Shown here one piece after another: positions 20,850 through 32,744 of a stretch of DNA of 64,000 nucleotides (the stretch's first letter is position 1; every line of letters begins with the position of its first letter). Source of the DNA: Linanthus parryae (lineage: Eukaryota > Streptophyta > Magnoliopsida > Ericales > Polemoniaceae); contig JALGPY010000008.1 of NCBI GenBank assembly GCA_023055425.1, forward strand, positions 12,123,501 through 12,187,500, given 5' to 3'. The position numbers and the translations under genes were made by a program. The notes beneath the pieces are model-generated. The model was not told the origin of the DNA and did no database searches. It saw only the letters and a list, made by a program, of their open reading frames with translations.

Positions 20850-22909
20850 CTGACCAACGTAAATCATGCTAGCTGACGAGCTATTATTTTTTCTTATCTT
20901 GAGTCCAGATTAACAAATTCGAGCACCAATATAGTATATGTTCAAACCATAGCATCTCCAACCATGCACTCTCAATTGAGTAGCATCTTTGTACACGCTC
21001 TCCTTGTATTTGAACATTTCTTGTTTTAATATCAACTACCAAATTAATTAGTCAATACATTTGATTATATATACATATAAATATATATATATGTATATAT
21101 TATGGATAATTTCCACATACCAATCACCTACGTATTTCACTTCTTTTCTCTACGTTACAAACTTTTTCTTTATCCTCGCTCCGGGACTAAAACTAATTTA
21201 TTATTTAAAAAACCAATCCGGTTTTAAGTTAGGGTTCTGAGTCTCACAAGTTAAACAGTACCGTCACATGACGGGGACTCCATATAACACTGTAGTTTAT
21301 CTTATTCTCCATCTGTGTATTAAATATACATATTATATGAATACTAAAAGAAAGATTCGTCATTCCATTATAACCAAAAGTAAAACTAAAAGTAAATATT
21401 CTCAAACCTTATTAATATATGATGTTCTCTTTTCATGAAAAATAAAAATTAAAATTAAATATACTCAACTCAAAGATATGAGATGTTAGCTAAAAAAAAT
21501 ATGTTGGAATGATTTTGATTGCTACTATCGAGTATATTATTTTCAACAGATTAAAGATAGATCGTGCTAGTTTATTTAGTTACGAGTTTTTATGCGGACA
21601 CAAATTTTTAATTATTTGTTATTTGACTAGCTAGTTAGTATTCTTTCTTATCTTGAGTCACAGTCCAAAAAATTCGAGCATTGATATAGTACATGTTCGA
21701 ACAATCTCCAACCATTCATTTGAATATCAACATGGTATACGCTTTCTTTGTATCTCTTTCTTTTTTATATGAATACGCTCTTTATATCTTATCTTCTTTT
21801 AATATTTCTTCCATTCCATAATAAGGGAATCACTTTTAAATTTTAAAACGACCCAAAATAATTTTCCACTTTCTTTTTTATGTTTGAAATGTTTACGTTA
21901 CCATTTTTTTCGTTATCCATGTCCTAAGAGTGAAACTAATTTACTATTTGAAAAAACAAGCCGGTTGTTAATTAAGGTTCTGAGTCTCACAAGTTAAACA
22001 GTCCACCACATGACGGAGACACCATCTATCACTATAATATATCTTCTTCTTCATCTTTATGTCAAATATACATCTTATATGTATACAAAAAGAAAGATGC
22101 AATTTTCCATTACACCCTTAAAAGTAGATATATTCAAAGCAAAGATAAAAGTTAAAAGTTTATGCTACAATGATTTTGATGGCTAGCATTCTTCCTTTGA
22201 TTGCTAGTATCATTTTTTGTCAAAGTTAAACATATTCCAATGTGATATATTCGATCACATTATTGCATGGGCATATTGATCCACTTTCATTTTAATGAAT
22301 TCTTCATGTATGATGCTCCCTTTATTTTGTGTTTTGTATCTTGTTTCTATGTTACTGCACATTCTTGCAATTTGAGTCCCCCTTTGCATATTTTGTTCTT
22401 ACAATACTCCCTCCGTCGTCTCATAATAAGTGAAACACTATTCTATTTTGGGACGTCCCGAAATAATTGTCAACTTTAATTTTTATTTTTGAAAGCATAT
22501 ACATGGACAAGAATCCAAAAAAATAAGTATTGATGAGAGTGCTAAAATTTTAAAATTGAGAGACAAAATTTTTTATTTATCCTTGCTGATCGGACTGAAA
22601 CTAATTTATTGTTTGGAAGAACAAATATGTTGTGAGTTAGGGTTCTGAGTCTCACAAGTTAAAGTGTATCGCCACATAACGGAGACTCCATCTAACATTG
22701 TAGTATATCATGTTCTTCATCTTTATATTAAATATATCAAATATATATTATCTGTCTACTAAAAGAAAGATGCGATAAATATTCAGAACTCAAAGATAGA
22801 ACACAGCTAAAAGTTATTCTAAAATATTTCGATTGCTAGTATCTTTTTCAAAATAAAACATATTCCCCTGTGATATGTTCGATCACATTATTTTGAGCAT
22901 ATTGATCCA

Positions 22910-22942
<33 letters not shown>

Positions 22943-23360
22943 ATATAGAGAGAGAGAGTGTGTCATACAGCTTTCATATAATTTTGTATTAACAATCATA
23001 TATATTTAAGGTGTTTGTAAGATTACTGCGTTTTTGTGTTCAAAATATACGGCGTTGTTAGGTGTTAAACTTACAAATGCATATCATACTACACTTCTTT
23101 AAGTGCCTTTTAGTTTCCATATAATTGTGTATAAATGTATTTTGCTACACCATAGCAACTTTGGAAGTATTGAGCTTAATGTTTGTATATCTTTTCATAA
23201 AGGAATTTTAAATCTACTTTGCACCGTAAGTTTGTCTTAAGAAATTAAATTATAGGTACATACATACACACACACACGCACACACACATATATATGTATC
23301 GTACTAGTTTATTTATTTAAGAGTTTTTCTGCGGGCACGTGTTTTCAAACATTTGTTGGC
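20850..23360. repeat. Three array monomers and degenerate spacers
   Basis: Monomers run about 21230-21560, 21970-22290 and 22640-22910. A Stowaway left half begins near 22407. Intervening sequence is AT-rich. The second and third monomers keep the GTGAT-N7-ATCAC inverted repeat. Positions 21895-23360 reappear at 60050-61560. Confidence 0.7.
22912..22955 (+). repeat. Compound microsatellite (CT)n (CA)n (TA)n (GA)n
   Basis: Consecutive CT, CA, TA and GA tracts. The paralogous place at 61068-61140 has the same order with different lengths. Confidence 0.9.
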
Positions 23361-23534
23361 TGGCTAATGCAAGTTAAACCATAGATAAATAAAAAAGAGG
23401 AAGTAAAGTTCAAACAAAATACGGCTTAAGCAAGGAGACCATCTAAAAGTACCAGCCAATTTTAAGTCAGTGCACACGTACCGAGGTCACATCTAGCATA
23501 TTCTACTTTTATCTATGTTTCTTCAACAAGTCAC

Positions 23535-23735
23535 CGTTTTGACTTTTACCGTTATCCACTTTGACCCAGTGATTTGGATAGCGGAGCGATGCAATTTTTG
23601 ATAATCTTTTCATGGTGGTTTAGAGTTAAACCTGCTCTACAACACGGTGAAAAAATTATCAAAAAAGCGCATAGTTTTGCTATCCAAACCACCCAGTAAA
23701 AGTGACCCAGATACGAGTCAAGATGTCAAACTTAC
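23535..23735. mobile_element. FB-family MITE
   Basis: A fold-back element with arms 'tttgacccagtgatttggat' and 'atccaaaccacccagtaaaa'. Its paralogue is at 61760-61960. Confidence 0.7.
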
Positions 23736-23813
23736 GTCTTAAAGAAGAAACAGAGATAGTACTACGGTTATAAAATTTGATAATTGCATATTAATAATTT
23801 TTGCAAGTAGTAC

Positions 23814-24256
23814 TAAGTGCTTGTTTGGTTTGCGATTTTAATCTCATTTGAGATTAAAATCTGCCAAAAAAATTTAATCTCGTTTGTTTCGTAGATTTTT
23901 TTTAGTCAGATTTTAATTTAAGTTGGCTAATAATCTGCAGATTATATAATATCCGATTTCGGAGATTTTTTAGGTTTAGTGTCTGAAATACCATACTCTA
24001 CCATCTCTTTAATGCATGAATTGTTAATTTGTGCAAACGCATAACATCTAAGACGTATCATAAGTTCAAATAATATCATTTTTTTTGTAAATTTGATAGT
24101 AAAAGCTGCAATTGTCGCCAAACGCAATTAAATTTTAATTCAAGATGTTCAGTGCATGCCAAACAATTTTCGGATTATAATTTCAGCCAGCTTATTCATC
24201 CCAGATTATTTTCATCAGATTATTGAGATTTGAAGCTGGAACCAAACATGCTCTAA
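23814..24256. mobile_element. Tourist-like MITE with TAA target duplication
   Basis: The element spans 23817-24253 (437 bp) with TAA on each side. Termini are GTGCTTGTTTGGTTTGC and the complement of GAGCATGTTTGGTTCC. The paralogous sequence at 62040 reads 'gtactaagagttc' with a single TAA, a clean empty site, so insertion came after that duplication. No coding capacity. Confidence 0.9.
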
Positions 24257-24984
24257 GAGTTCCTATGGGAGCAGTTATGAAAAACAAAAAACTGGGTGAA
24301 TTGTTTTTCAATAGTTGCTTTCACTAAAACAATAGAATAAAAAATAGGTTTTTTTGTCCAAATAATAAAAAAATAGGTAGAAAGCAACGAAACAAATATT
24401 AACAAGTGCCCATCTGAGTCACTTGTTCAATACGAATATGACCACCGATGTCCATTTGTTTAGATACTGTTACGAAATCTGATGGGTTTGCAAATTATGG
24501 TTATAATTTGAAGTAAAGTTCAAATAAAAGTTCAACTTTTAACAAATACGATTTGCATGTTTCAACCTATTTTAAGTCAGTGAACAAGTACCAATGTCAC
24601 ATCTAGCATATTTTATTACTACGGTTGTAAAATTTGATGAGTGCATATTGATAGTTTATGCAAGTAGTCAAACTCCTAAACATTCACAGCTATGAGACAA
24701 CAAAATCATGGCAAGATACTACTACTACTTGTATAAACTATTAATATGTAATTAGTAAATTTTACAACCGCAGTAGTGTCTGCATGGCTTGGCTCTTTCA
24801 AGAAATGATAGTGGAGTGAGAGGACATGAACTTCCCTGGTTTGGCTTGAGAAGATTTGTTGACGGGGAGAATATGTAAAAATATAAAAAACAGCTGCTTA
24901 TGTCTCCCTCTCTCTCTCCGTTTTCTCTAATAGGTATGAAAATTACCTACTACTCTATCCCAGCTGCTGAAATGCACCATTTAA

Positions 24985-25190
24985 CTTTTTTACCCGTAAC
25001 TGGGTTACTTTGACCCTGATTTGGATCACAAAACGATACAATTTTTTGATAAGTTTTTATGGTCTTATAGAATAAGAGTTAATCTACAACACTATGAAAA
25101 AAAAATTAGAAACTGCAAACTCTTACTATTCAAATCATCGGGTCAAAGTGACCCAGTGAATAGTGATAAAAGCTCAATAGTGCAAAAGAG
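24985..25190. mobile_element. FB-family MITE
   Basis: Arms run from 'tgggttactttgaccctgat' and from the complement of 'cgggtcaaagtgacccagtg'. Its paralogue is at 62765-62970. Confidence 0.68.
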
Positions 25191-25419
25191 GTGCGACGGA
25201 GTGGTAATAGGTATGAAAATAGTTGAACCGGTAGTGCTGTATTTGTACCGATCTGATTATCATGACTTTCAAGTCTCTCAATGTTATTGGTGGAAGAGGG
25301 AGTTATTCTTTTCGGTGGAAAGTACCTGAATTTAATACCCATTAATGAGAAAAGAACTGAGTTGGCATTCAAACTTATAGAGGCATAGGTCAATTTGTCT
25401 ATGTACTTTTCAGTTGCAA

Positions 25420-26330
25420 ATAAATTACTGTTAATGTCTCTTAATTTTTTAATGCGCATTAATGAGAACAGATCTGAGTTGTTTATGAAAAAGTAAAAGA
25501 GTATGATACAACAAACCCAAGAGACCGATGTCAATTTTTCGAGATGGCTGAAAAAAATCGGAGTGGTTTATTTTACTACTATTACACAAATCAATAGATG
25601 CATGATCACTGACCACGCCTCAAATTGTGGAGAGGGCAGCAAGAGGCCGATGCCAATTTCACGAGATGGTACACTTTTTTTAGTCTTCATATTGTATGTC
25701 ACTGCAACATAAACAAAACAATACCATCATAAGTCGTTTGCCAATCAAGAATTTATAATACAATACAAATTCATTACAACTGCAACTTCACAACAAAATG
25801 CAATTAGTCCCCTTGGAAAGCATTGATAAATTCAGCAACGTGTGTATACTATTTCCAAACAAAACTCTTCTTTCATGTGAGACCAAATCTGAGTTGTTAT
25901 TACTACTATTACACAAATCACTGTGAAACCATGATATTGTGTTATACACTGCAAATGGATTACTTTCTCAGGATCAGATAATCAAATCCTCGACATATAT
26001 ATCCAAGCATGAGACACCTTGCAAAGTCCTGTCGTGACTACAAACTCGAACCATGTCTTAAGACATCAGTTTTCTTCTTCATTTTGATCAACACATGGAC
26101 TTGAAACCATTAACACCTCCAAACCTAATAAGTGGGTGAATTATAAGCAAAACAAAATAAAAACAATATCAGTGGGAGTAGCTAAAGGAATCAAAACAAT
26201 GACAAAAACCTAAATTGACAACCTTGCGGACCATGGAGTGTATCCCAAATTACAAAATTCGCATCCCCAAAACGATTCAATCAGATCAATATATTCTCAC
26301 TTTTATTTTCAACCTCAATCTTCGAACTTC
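25420..26330. repeat. Conserved host block, third copy
   Basis: Parallels 5225-6130, including the island at 25590-25665 and the segment with 'ccttgcaaagtcctgtcgtg'. Homology fades near 'ctatatattagggaaaa'. It is more diverged than the A/B pair. Confidence 0.6.
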
Positions 26331-26559
26331 TATATATTAGGGAAAACCCAGTCATGAGAAAACCCTTAGCGCCATGCTCTTTTTGTTAAAATGACGAAGT
26401 ATTATTACATCACCTCACAATATGAACCTCTACCGAAAAATAGAAATATTCCTAGGTATAAAAACGTATAAAAGAGTGGATTAATCAGTTCACAATATGA
26501 ACCTCTATAGAAAAATAGAAATATTTCACACATACAGGTGTACAATGTTACTTATAATC

Positions 26560-27015
26560 ACCGGGTTGTTACTAATAAATTACTGTTAGGGTCTCTTAAT
26601 TTTTAATGCGCATTAATGAGGAACAGATCTGAGATGTTTATTACTACTACACAAAATCAAGTTTCTAATAAATTACTGTCAGGGTCTCTTAAATTTTTAA
26701 TGTGCATTAGTGAGAACAGATCTGAGTTGTTTGTTAATACTATATTACTATTACACAAAATCAAATTTCTAATAAATTACTGTTAGGGTCTCTTTATTTT
26801 TTAATGCGCATTTATGAGGAACAGATCTGGGTATTACTACTATTACACAAACAATCAAGTTTCTAATTAAATTACTGTTTGGGTCTCTTAATTTTTTTAA
26901 TGCATGCGCATCAATGAGGAACGTATCTGAGTTGTTTATTAACACTATTACACATTGTTAGGGTCTCTTAATTTTTTTTAATGTGCATTAATGAGGAACT
27001 GATCTGAGTTGTTAA
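26560..27015 (+). repeat. Tandem array, about 110-bp unit, about five copies
   Basis: Units contain 'aaattactgt' with 'gggtctctt', then 'ttaatgcgcatta' and 'gaacagatctgagttgttta' type segments and a 'ctattacacaaa' end. Shorter versions with one or two units occur at 5225, 10021, 17230 and 25420. The island with 'ccacgcctcaaatggtggag' follows directly at 27055. Confidence 0.8.
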
Positions 27016-27322
27016 TTACTACGACTATTACACAAATCAAGAGCTGCAGGATCACTGACCACGCCTCAAATGGTGGAGAGGGCAGCAAGAGACCGATGCC
27101 AATTTCTCGAGATGGTAACTTTTTTTTTTGTCTTCATATCTGAGTTGTTTATCAATACTATTGCTTATTAATACTATTACATTCATTACCAATAGCCTTC
27201 ACGGATAAATGGAGGCACACACGAGCGCGCTCATTACAAACACTAAGATACAAGTCTCAATGTTAAAGAACTAAGAGACAGTCAAAAATGATTACCACGA
27301 GAGAAGCACCTCAGATACTAAC

Positions 27323-27476
27323 CTGATCATAGGGGGGCACAATAAGAACCATCTACCAATTTCTGGCAGCAACCAAATTCCGCAGGTGACATCCATACAA
27401 GAAAGTCATCCAGCCATGAGGCAGCTGGTGTAGCAATATAAGACAGTTTCAGGTGTTGAGGATGCTCTTGGTAACT
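27323..27476 (-). pseudogene. NPC1: Single exon relic of a Niemann-Pick C1 (NPC1) sterol transporter gene
   Basis: A 154-base segment with an acceptor (tgcag) before it and a donor (CAG/GTTAGT) after it on the minus strand. In one frame it reads SYIATPAASWLDDFLVW, then MSPAEFGCC, then DGSYC. This matches the conserved luminal segment of plant NPC1 proteins (SYIA-PAASWLDDFLVW, then a GCC and a SYC). The upstream part (RASSTPET) lies in another frame, and the SYC end is again shifted, so at least two indels disrupt it. NPC1 is a multi-exon gene for a membrane protein of about 1,250-1,300 residues, and no other exon of it was recognised nearby. This is a stranded fragment. Confidence 0.8.
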
Positions 27477-29280
27477 CTGCATAACGGAAATACAAAATTT
27501 CTCTAATTATTAAAATCTATTGTCAAAGCTGCTATTGGATACCAGAAATCCTCATTGATGTAAAGCAACAAACACTTGAAAAATAACTTCCTCAAGAAGC
27601 ACAACTTCTCCTCAATGTCCATACTCAAACCCAATCCCCCTTAAATCTCTCAAAAACAAGCTAATGTGTATTTCTGCAATTAATTTTCATCAATTCATAT
27701 GCTGGGATTAATACACGAAAGTTAGGTTCTAAATAATCCCAGAAAGCTGCTTCTTTTTTGTTGGCCCAAAATGAAGAGAAATCCGCAGTTACTGATATTA
27801 AAATTGTGCATCAGTTGAGAGCAAAGGCCTAATGAACTCACAAAATACATTCCTTCTTATTAAATTGGGTCAGAATTGAAAGAGGTTTACATACTTGGGA
27901 GCTTAAAAATTAAAGTTCACTGATACCTGAGGATATACATACGTAGAAATATTTCAAATAATGGACACTGCCACACATCTAGGTAGATGCTTAAAGCAAT
28001 CACACATTTAAATAAACGAGCAACGAAGATTAGTGAAGAACATAAAGAGCAGTAACTATACAAATGAATCTAGAGACATGACCTTTTTCCTTGAAGACAC
28101 AGGCTAACACTAACTTGAATGGAGCCGCAAGCACGCACACGGAGCAACCAGATTCCAAATTCTCAGCTGGCAGTGCACCGCCCGTGGAGATGCGGATCCT
28201 GTAACTAAACAAGGAAAGTTGACGACAATCCAAAATCGTTTCCCTCTCCCTGAGAATATGATTCTGAATCAGCCAGCACATTTCACTTCTATGTCAGTTT
28301 CATTACTATGAACTAGTACAATCTAGTTACTATGATTCATGTGGCGTGTATATGAAGAGCTTCTGAGAGTCTAGGAACATGTATTCTTGGGATGGCCGAA
28401 ACCAATCGGAAACAGCAGGAATTGCTCTCTCTTACGTAAATCTTTAGATGAATTACAAGAACAGATCCTACCGAAAATCCTCAAGTGCTAAGAAGCTGAA
28501 TTTTCAGTGAATCACTTGCCTCTATTACAAGATAAAAGCTGAATTTTCAGCAAATGGCCACAAGAAAATCTAAAGCCATACATAAAGCATCCCCAAACAA
28601 CATTTCTCTTCGCTAACGATGCTCCCCGAAAAATTCCGGCAATTTACATCGCGACTACCCTAGACATCAGATAGAGAAAACACCGACCCACACGAGGTTT
28701 TTTGAGGAAAAATGATGCAATCGATAAAGAAGACGAAAGATTTGATACGGGATTTTACGGGGATAGCGAACCTTAGAGACAAGGCAGAGAATACACACAC
28801 ATACCTATCTCTATGCTTCCCTTCTTTTCTCTCTGTTACAGTCGAGCGTCCAAATGCAGGGGCATCTTTATTAAATTATCAAATAATAAGAACCAAGTGC
28901 AAGGCATCTTTATGAACAGCTTAACGCTTCCAATCTTATATACCTTCCCACTATATACTCCTCAACCGGCAATATGATTAATGCAATCATAGATCCATTG
29001 TGGCTGAATGTAGTCTCTAGAAAGAAACCGGCGCCGCTGTGATGGCCGGTCAACAATATGCACAATATAAGGTGCGCATTATAGATATGCATTAGTTCTT
29101 ACACTGAAAAAAAGAGCAACAAACTCACACGGCAAAATCAATAACAGTTAGGGAAGATACCATTACTCATACAACAAAGAAAACAGGCTATAACAAGGAC
29201 TGTGAACACCAGCTGAAGGTAAATTTCATACAGTGTTGTCTGCCTTGCTTTCTGAACAATCACAAACCGGACATCATCTA
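27477..29280. other. Unrecognised sequence, possibly part of the NPC1-bearing insert
   Basis: More even base composition than the array. A 28030-28281 minus-strand frame has a Cys/Leu-rich tail but no recognised family. At 28600-28870 the minus strand looks like a leader with a GT donor (purine-rich, then 'ataggtatgtgtg'), without a coding exon to attach. No gene is called. Confidence 0.35.
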
Positions 29281-29339
29281 TTATCTATATTTTTCACATC
29301 TACTGTTTACGTTACAATTTTTTTCTTTATCCTTTCTTT

Positions 29340-29680
29340 AGGACTGATAATTTACTATTTGGAAAAAAAAAAAGCCGGTTGTTAGTTAGGGTTCACATGA
29401 CAGACACCCCACTAACACTGTAGTATATCTTCTTCTTCATCTTTATATTAAATACACATATTATATGTATACAAAAAGAAAGATGCATTTTTCCATTACA
29501 CACATAAAAGTAAATATGGCCAACTCAAAGATATAAGCTAAAAGTTTATGCTATGCTGATTTTGATTGCTAGTATTCTTCTTTGTCAAAGGTATACATAT
29601 TCCAATGTGATATGTTCGATCACATTATTGCTTGAGCATATTGATCCACTCCCATTTAATAATTTCTTCATGTACTATGC
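29340..29680. repeat. Array monomer
   Basis: A monomer with the inverted repeat intact near 29603-29625. It is directly followed by the only complete Stowaway copy. Confidence 0.7.
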
Positions 29681-29757
29681 TCCCTTTATTTTGTGCTTTG
29701 TATCTCGTTTCAATGTTACTGCACATTGCTGCATTTTTAGTCTCTTTTTTCTTTTAA

Positions 29758-30043
29758 TACTCCCTCCGTCTCATAATAAGTGAATCACTTTTCTATTTTG
29801 GGAAGTCCCGAGATAATGGTCCACTTTCTTTTTTATGTTTGGAAATAGATACATTGACAATAATTTAAAATAAAATGTACTGATAATAGTGCTAAGCTTT
29901 CAAAAATTAGAGACAATTTGTCAATGTCATCACAAAACTCAATTAAGTGTCCAACTAATGACTGTCTCTCAAAAAAATTAGGTTTCAAGAATCCTAAAAA
30001 GTTGAAGTTTCAAAAAGAGACACATTAGGGGACGGAGGGATTA
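29758..30043. mobile_element. Complete Stowaway-like MITE
   Basis: TA, then CTCCCTCCGTC at 29760, ending GACGGAGGGAT at 30041, then TA: 282 bp. Terminal sequence and TA duplication are typical of Stowaway (Tc1/mariner). Other monomers carry only the left portion of this element. Confidence 0.88.
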
Positions 30044-30054
30044 TCAGTAGTATC

Positions 30055-30680
30055 AAACTAGTTAGTTCATTCATTTCTTGTAGACAGATATGTAGCCCAC
30101 GATAAGCAACAAATTCATCCTAGATATAGGATGAAGCATCCAAAGTTTTGGCAGCACTACATATGTGGTTGCACCCTCCCAGTGTGTGGCCAGAACCGAT
30201 ATTGTTATACTGACCAGTTTTGTTTGATATGAATCTAGGTCGTGTACGACCAGGGGCGGATGCACATGTAATGTTGTGGGGGCTATAGCCCCCACTCAAC
30301 ATTAAAAATTATTATTTGACCCTATATTTTTGCATAATATACTTTAGCCCCGTTGAAATTGTGCAATAGCCCTTATCACTTAGCTTTTTGATTAAATGTT
30401 CACTCCCAAAATTTTAGCCCCACTTAGACAATATCATGAATCCGCCCCTGTGCACGACTGTCATTGTGGTATACTATACTCACCAAAAATCGTAGGGGTC
30501 GTGGTTCCACAAAGAGGACTGGCCAAACCAAGATAGTCATCCTGCAAACTCCTAACCATTCACAGCTATTAGACAACAAAATCATGCCAAGATACTTACT
30601 ACTACTTGCATAAACTATCAATATGCAATTATTCAAATTTTACAACTGTAGTAGTAGAATATGCTAGATGTGACCTTGGT
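30055..30680. repeat. Local duplication, copy 1 (partner 32745-33370)
   Basis: Both copies have 'tatgtagcccacgataagca', 'gtgtggccag', a hAT MITE at the same point, then 'aaatcatgccaagat' and 'atatgctagatgtgacctt'. The second copy carries a small local repeat (ccccctcccac / ccccctcccag). Parts of the right half occur inverted at 24600-24790 and 62400-62580. Confidence 0.8.
30243..30458. mobile_element. Short hAT-type MITE, copy 1
   Basis: The element spans 30251-30450 with termini CAGGGGCGGATGC and the complement of CAGGGGCGGATTC. The 8-bp flanks are tgtacgac and tgcacgac (one mismatch). No coding capacity. Confidence 0.82.
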
Positions 30681-30849
30681 ACTTGTGCACTGACTTAAAA
30701 TTGGCCGGGATCGTCTCCTTGCTAAAGTTGAACTCTTGTTTGACCTTTACTTTCAATTCATATTCATAATTTGCAAACCCATCAGATTTTATTCAAATCC
30801 ATAACAATGTCTTTTTCACTTCTTTAGTTTACGTACAAATTATTTCTTT

Positions 30850-31420
30850 ATCCTTGCTCTAGGACTGAAACTAATTTACTATCTGGAAAATTAAGCCGGT
30901 TGTTAGTTACGGTTCTGAGTCTCACAAGTTAAACAATACTGTCACATGACGGAGACCCCAGCTAACACTATAGTGTATCTTCTTCTTCATCCTTATATTA
31001 AATATACATATTATATGTACACGAAAAGAAAGATGCAACTTTCCATTAAACACTTGAAAAGTAAATCTTCTCAAACTGAAACTAATTTACTATCTGGAAA
31101 AGCGAGCCGGTTGTTAGTTACGGTTCTGAGTCTCACAAGTTAAACAATACCGTCACATGACGGAGACCCCAGCTAACACTGTAGTGTAACTTCTTCTTCA
31201 TCTTTATATTAAATGTATACATATTATATGCATACGAGAAGAAAGATGCAACTTTCCATTAAACACTTAAAAGTAACTATTCTCAAGGATAGAAGCTAAA
31301 AGTTTATGCTGAGATGATTTTGATTGCTAGCATTCTCCTTTGTCAAAGTTATACATATTCCAATGTGATATGTTTGATCACATTATTGCTTAAGCATCTT
31401 GATCCACTCTCATATTTATT
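30850..31420. repeat. Two array monomers in close tandem
   Basis: Partial monomer 30860-31075 is followed by a full one to 31420. The break at 'aactgaaactaatttactat' repeats the monomer start, so this is an in-register tandem duplication. (TA)n follows at 31438-31456. Confidence 0.7.
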
Positions 31421-31455
31421 ATATAATATATTTATACATATATATATATATATAT

Positions 31456-32651
31456 AAAAATCAAGGGTAAAAGAATTTTCCACCCTCCAATTATGGAGAA
31501 AATACATTTTGCCCCCCGATTTATGGAAAAATACGTTCTTCACCCCTGTCAGTGGATGGAGAGTGGATGGAGCTAACGGAATGGGCTAATGACATATTTA
31601 CCCTCACATTGAAGAAAAATTACACAGGTATTTAAGTCTTTTTTTCTCTCCTCCTTCTCATTTCTTCTAACCCTAACACCTATTTCTCTCTCTCTCCCTC
31701 CTCTGGCTACTCTCTCCACCGCCTCCCTCCTCTTCCTCCCTTCACAGCAGCAGCAACAACCTCATCCATGGATCCGACTGAGATTTCTCGAATTAACTGA
31801 GATTTCGCTCGAATCAAAACCCAAAAGATCAAAACCTCTCCCTAGCAGCATCGTCTCTTTCTCCTCTTCCTCCTCTAGCTTCTGCATCGAAGAAACCAAC
31901 CCCCCCCCCCCATCCTCTCGATCTGCTCTCTCTCTCTCCCTCTCCCGATGTTCTTGCTGTTTCTTCGCCAGAAAGACGGAATCAGAGAGAGGCGGTGTTG
32001 GAGAGATGGTGGTGGGAGACGGAGATGAGCTGTGGTTAATTCCAAGTGGGTAGCCAGGTTTGGCATCGAGAATTGAAGAAAGAGAAGTGGTTTCCCTGAT
32101 TCGTTACTTTCGAAGACGAGGTAAGCGAGTGCCACAGAAAAAAATCGATTATTGCCTGAAAATTGTTGTTTGATTGATATGAATTTGAAAAGTTAGGGTT
32201 TTTTTCTTCTGCTTGTTCTTCCTCTTTGATTCGTCAGGCGTGTTGATCCTGGAAATTGGCGTTGTTATGGTGAGTGACAGAGTGAGGTGGTGTTACTGGT
32301 GGTGTTGTTGGTGGGGATTTGGTGGGGATTTGGTGGTGGTGTTACTGGTGGTGTTGTTGGTGGGGATTTGGTGGCAGTGGAGGTGGTGCTCAAGAACACC
32401 AAGAACATCAAGAACATGATGAATTCAATAATAAACAAAAAAAATGGTGTCATTTGTCCACAACTTGTAAGGGTAAAATGGTCACAAAAGTCAGTTTACA
32501 CTCCTCCACTAACGGATTGTAACAGAAGAGTGGTATCTGTCCACCCTCCATCCACTGACGGGTGCAAAAAGTATTTTTCCATAAATCAGGGGGGTAAAAT
32601 GTATTTTCTCCATAATTGGAGGGTGGAAAATGTCTTTTACCCAAAAATCAA
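31456..32651. mobile_element. Non-autonomous MULE, family 2
   Basis: The element spans 31465-32642 (1178 bp) with a perfect 9-bp target duplication, aaaaatcaa, at 31456-31464 and 32643-32651. The TIRs start GGGTAAAAGA and share 'ccaccctccaattatggaga'. They continue for about 110 bp with a few indels. The interior holds CT-rich and C-tract sequence (31640-31960) and a GGTGTTGTTGGTGG-rich part (32290-32390). No transposase. Possible captured DNA near 31990-32200 is not identified. Confidence 0.9.
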
Positions 32652-32744
32652 ATAACCAAATATTTGCATTGTTTTGTTAATCAAATAACCTGGTCAAAGT
32701 GACCTGGGAAAGTCAAAGTAGGAAGCAAGAGAAGAAACAAATGA

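Noticed and set aside
28030..28281. 83-residue minus frame next to the NPC1 exon, considered as another NPC1 exon
   Set aside because: No conserved NPC1 segment could be matched, and the spacing and order do not fit.
28600..28870. Possible 5' leader exon with GT donor on the minus strand
   Set aside because: Looks like a plant leader, but no coding exon or promoter could be attached. Too weak to call.
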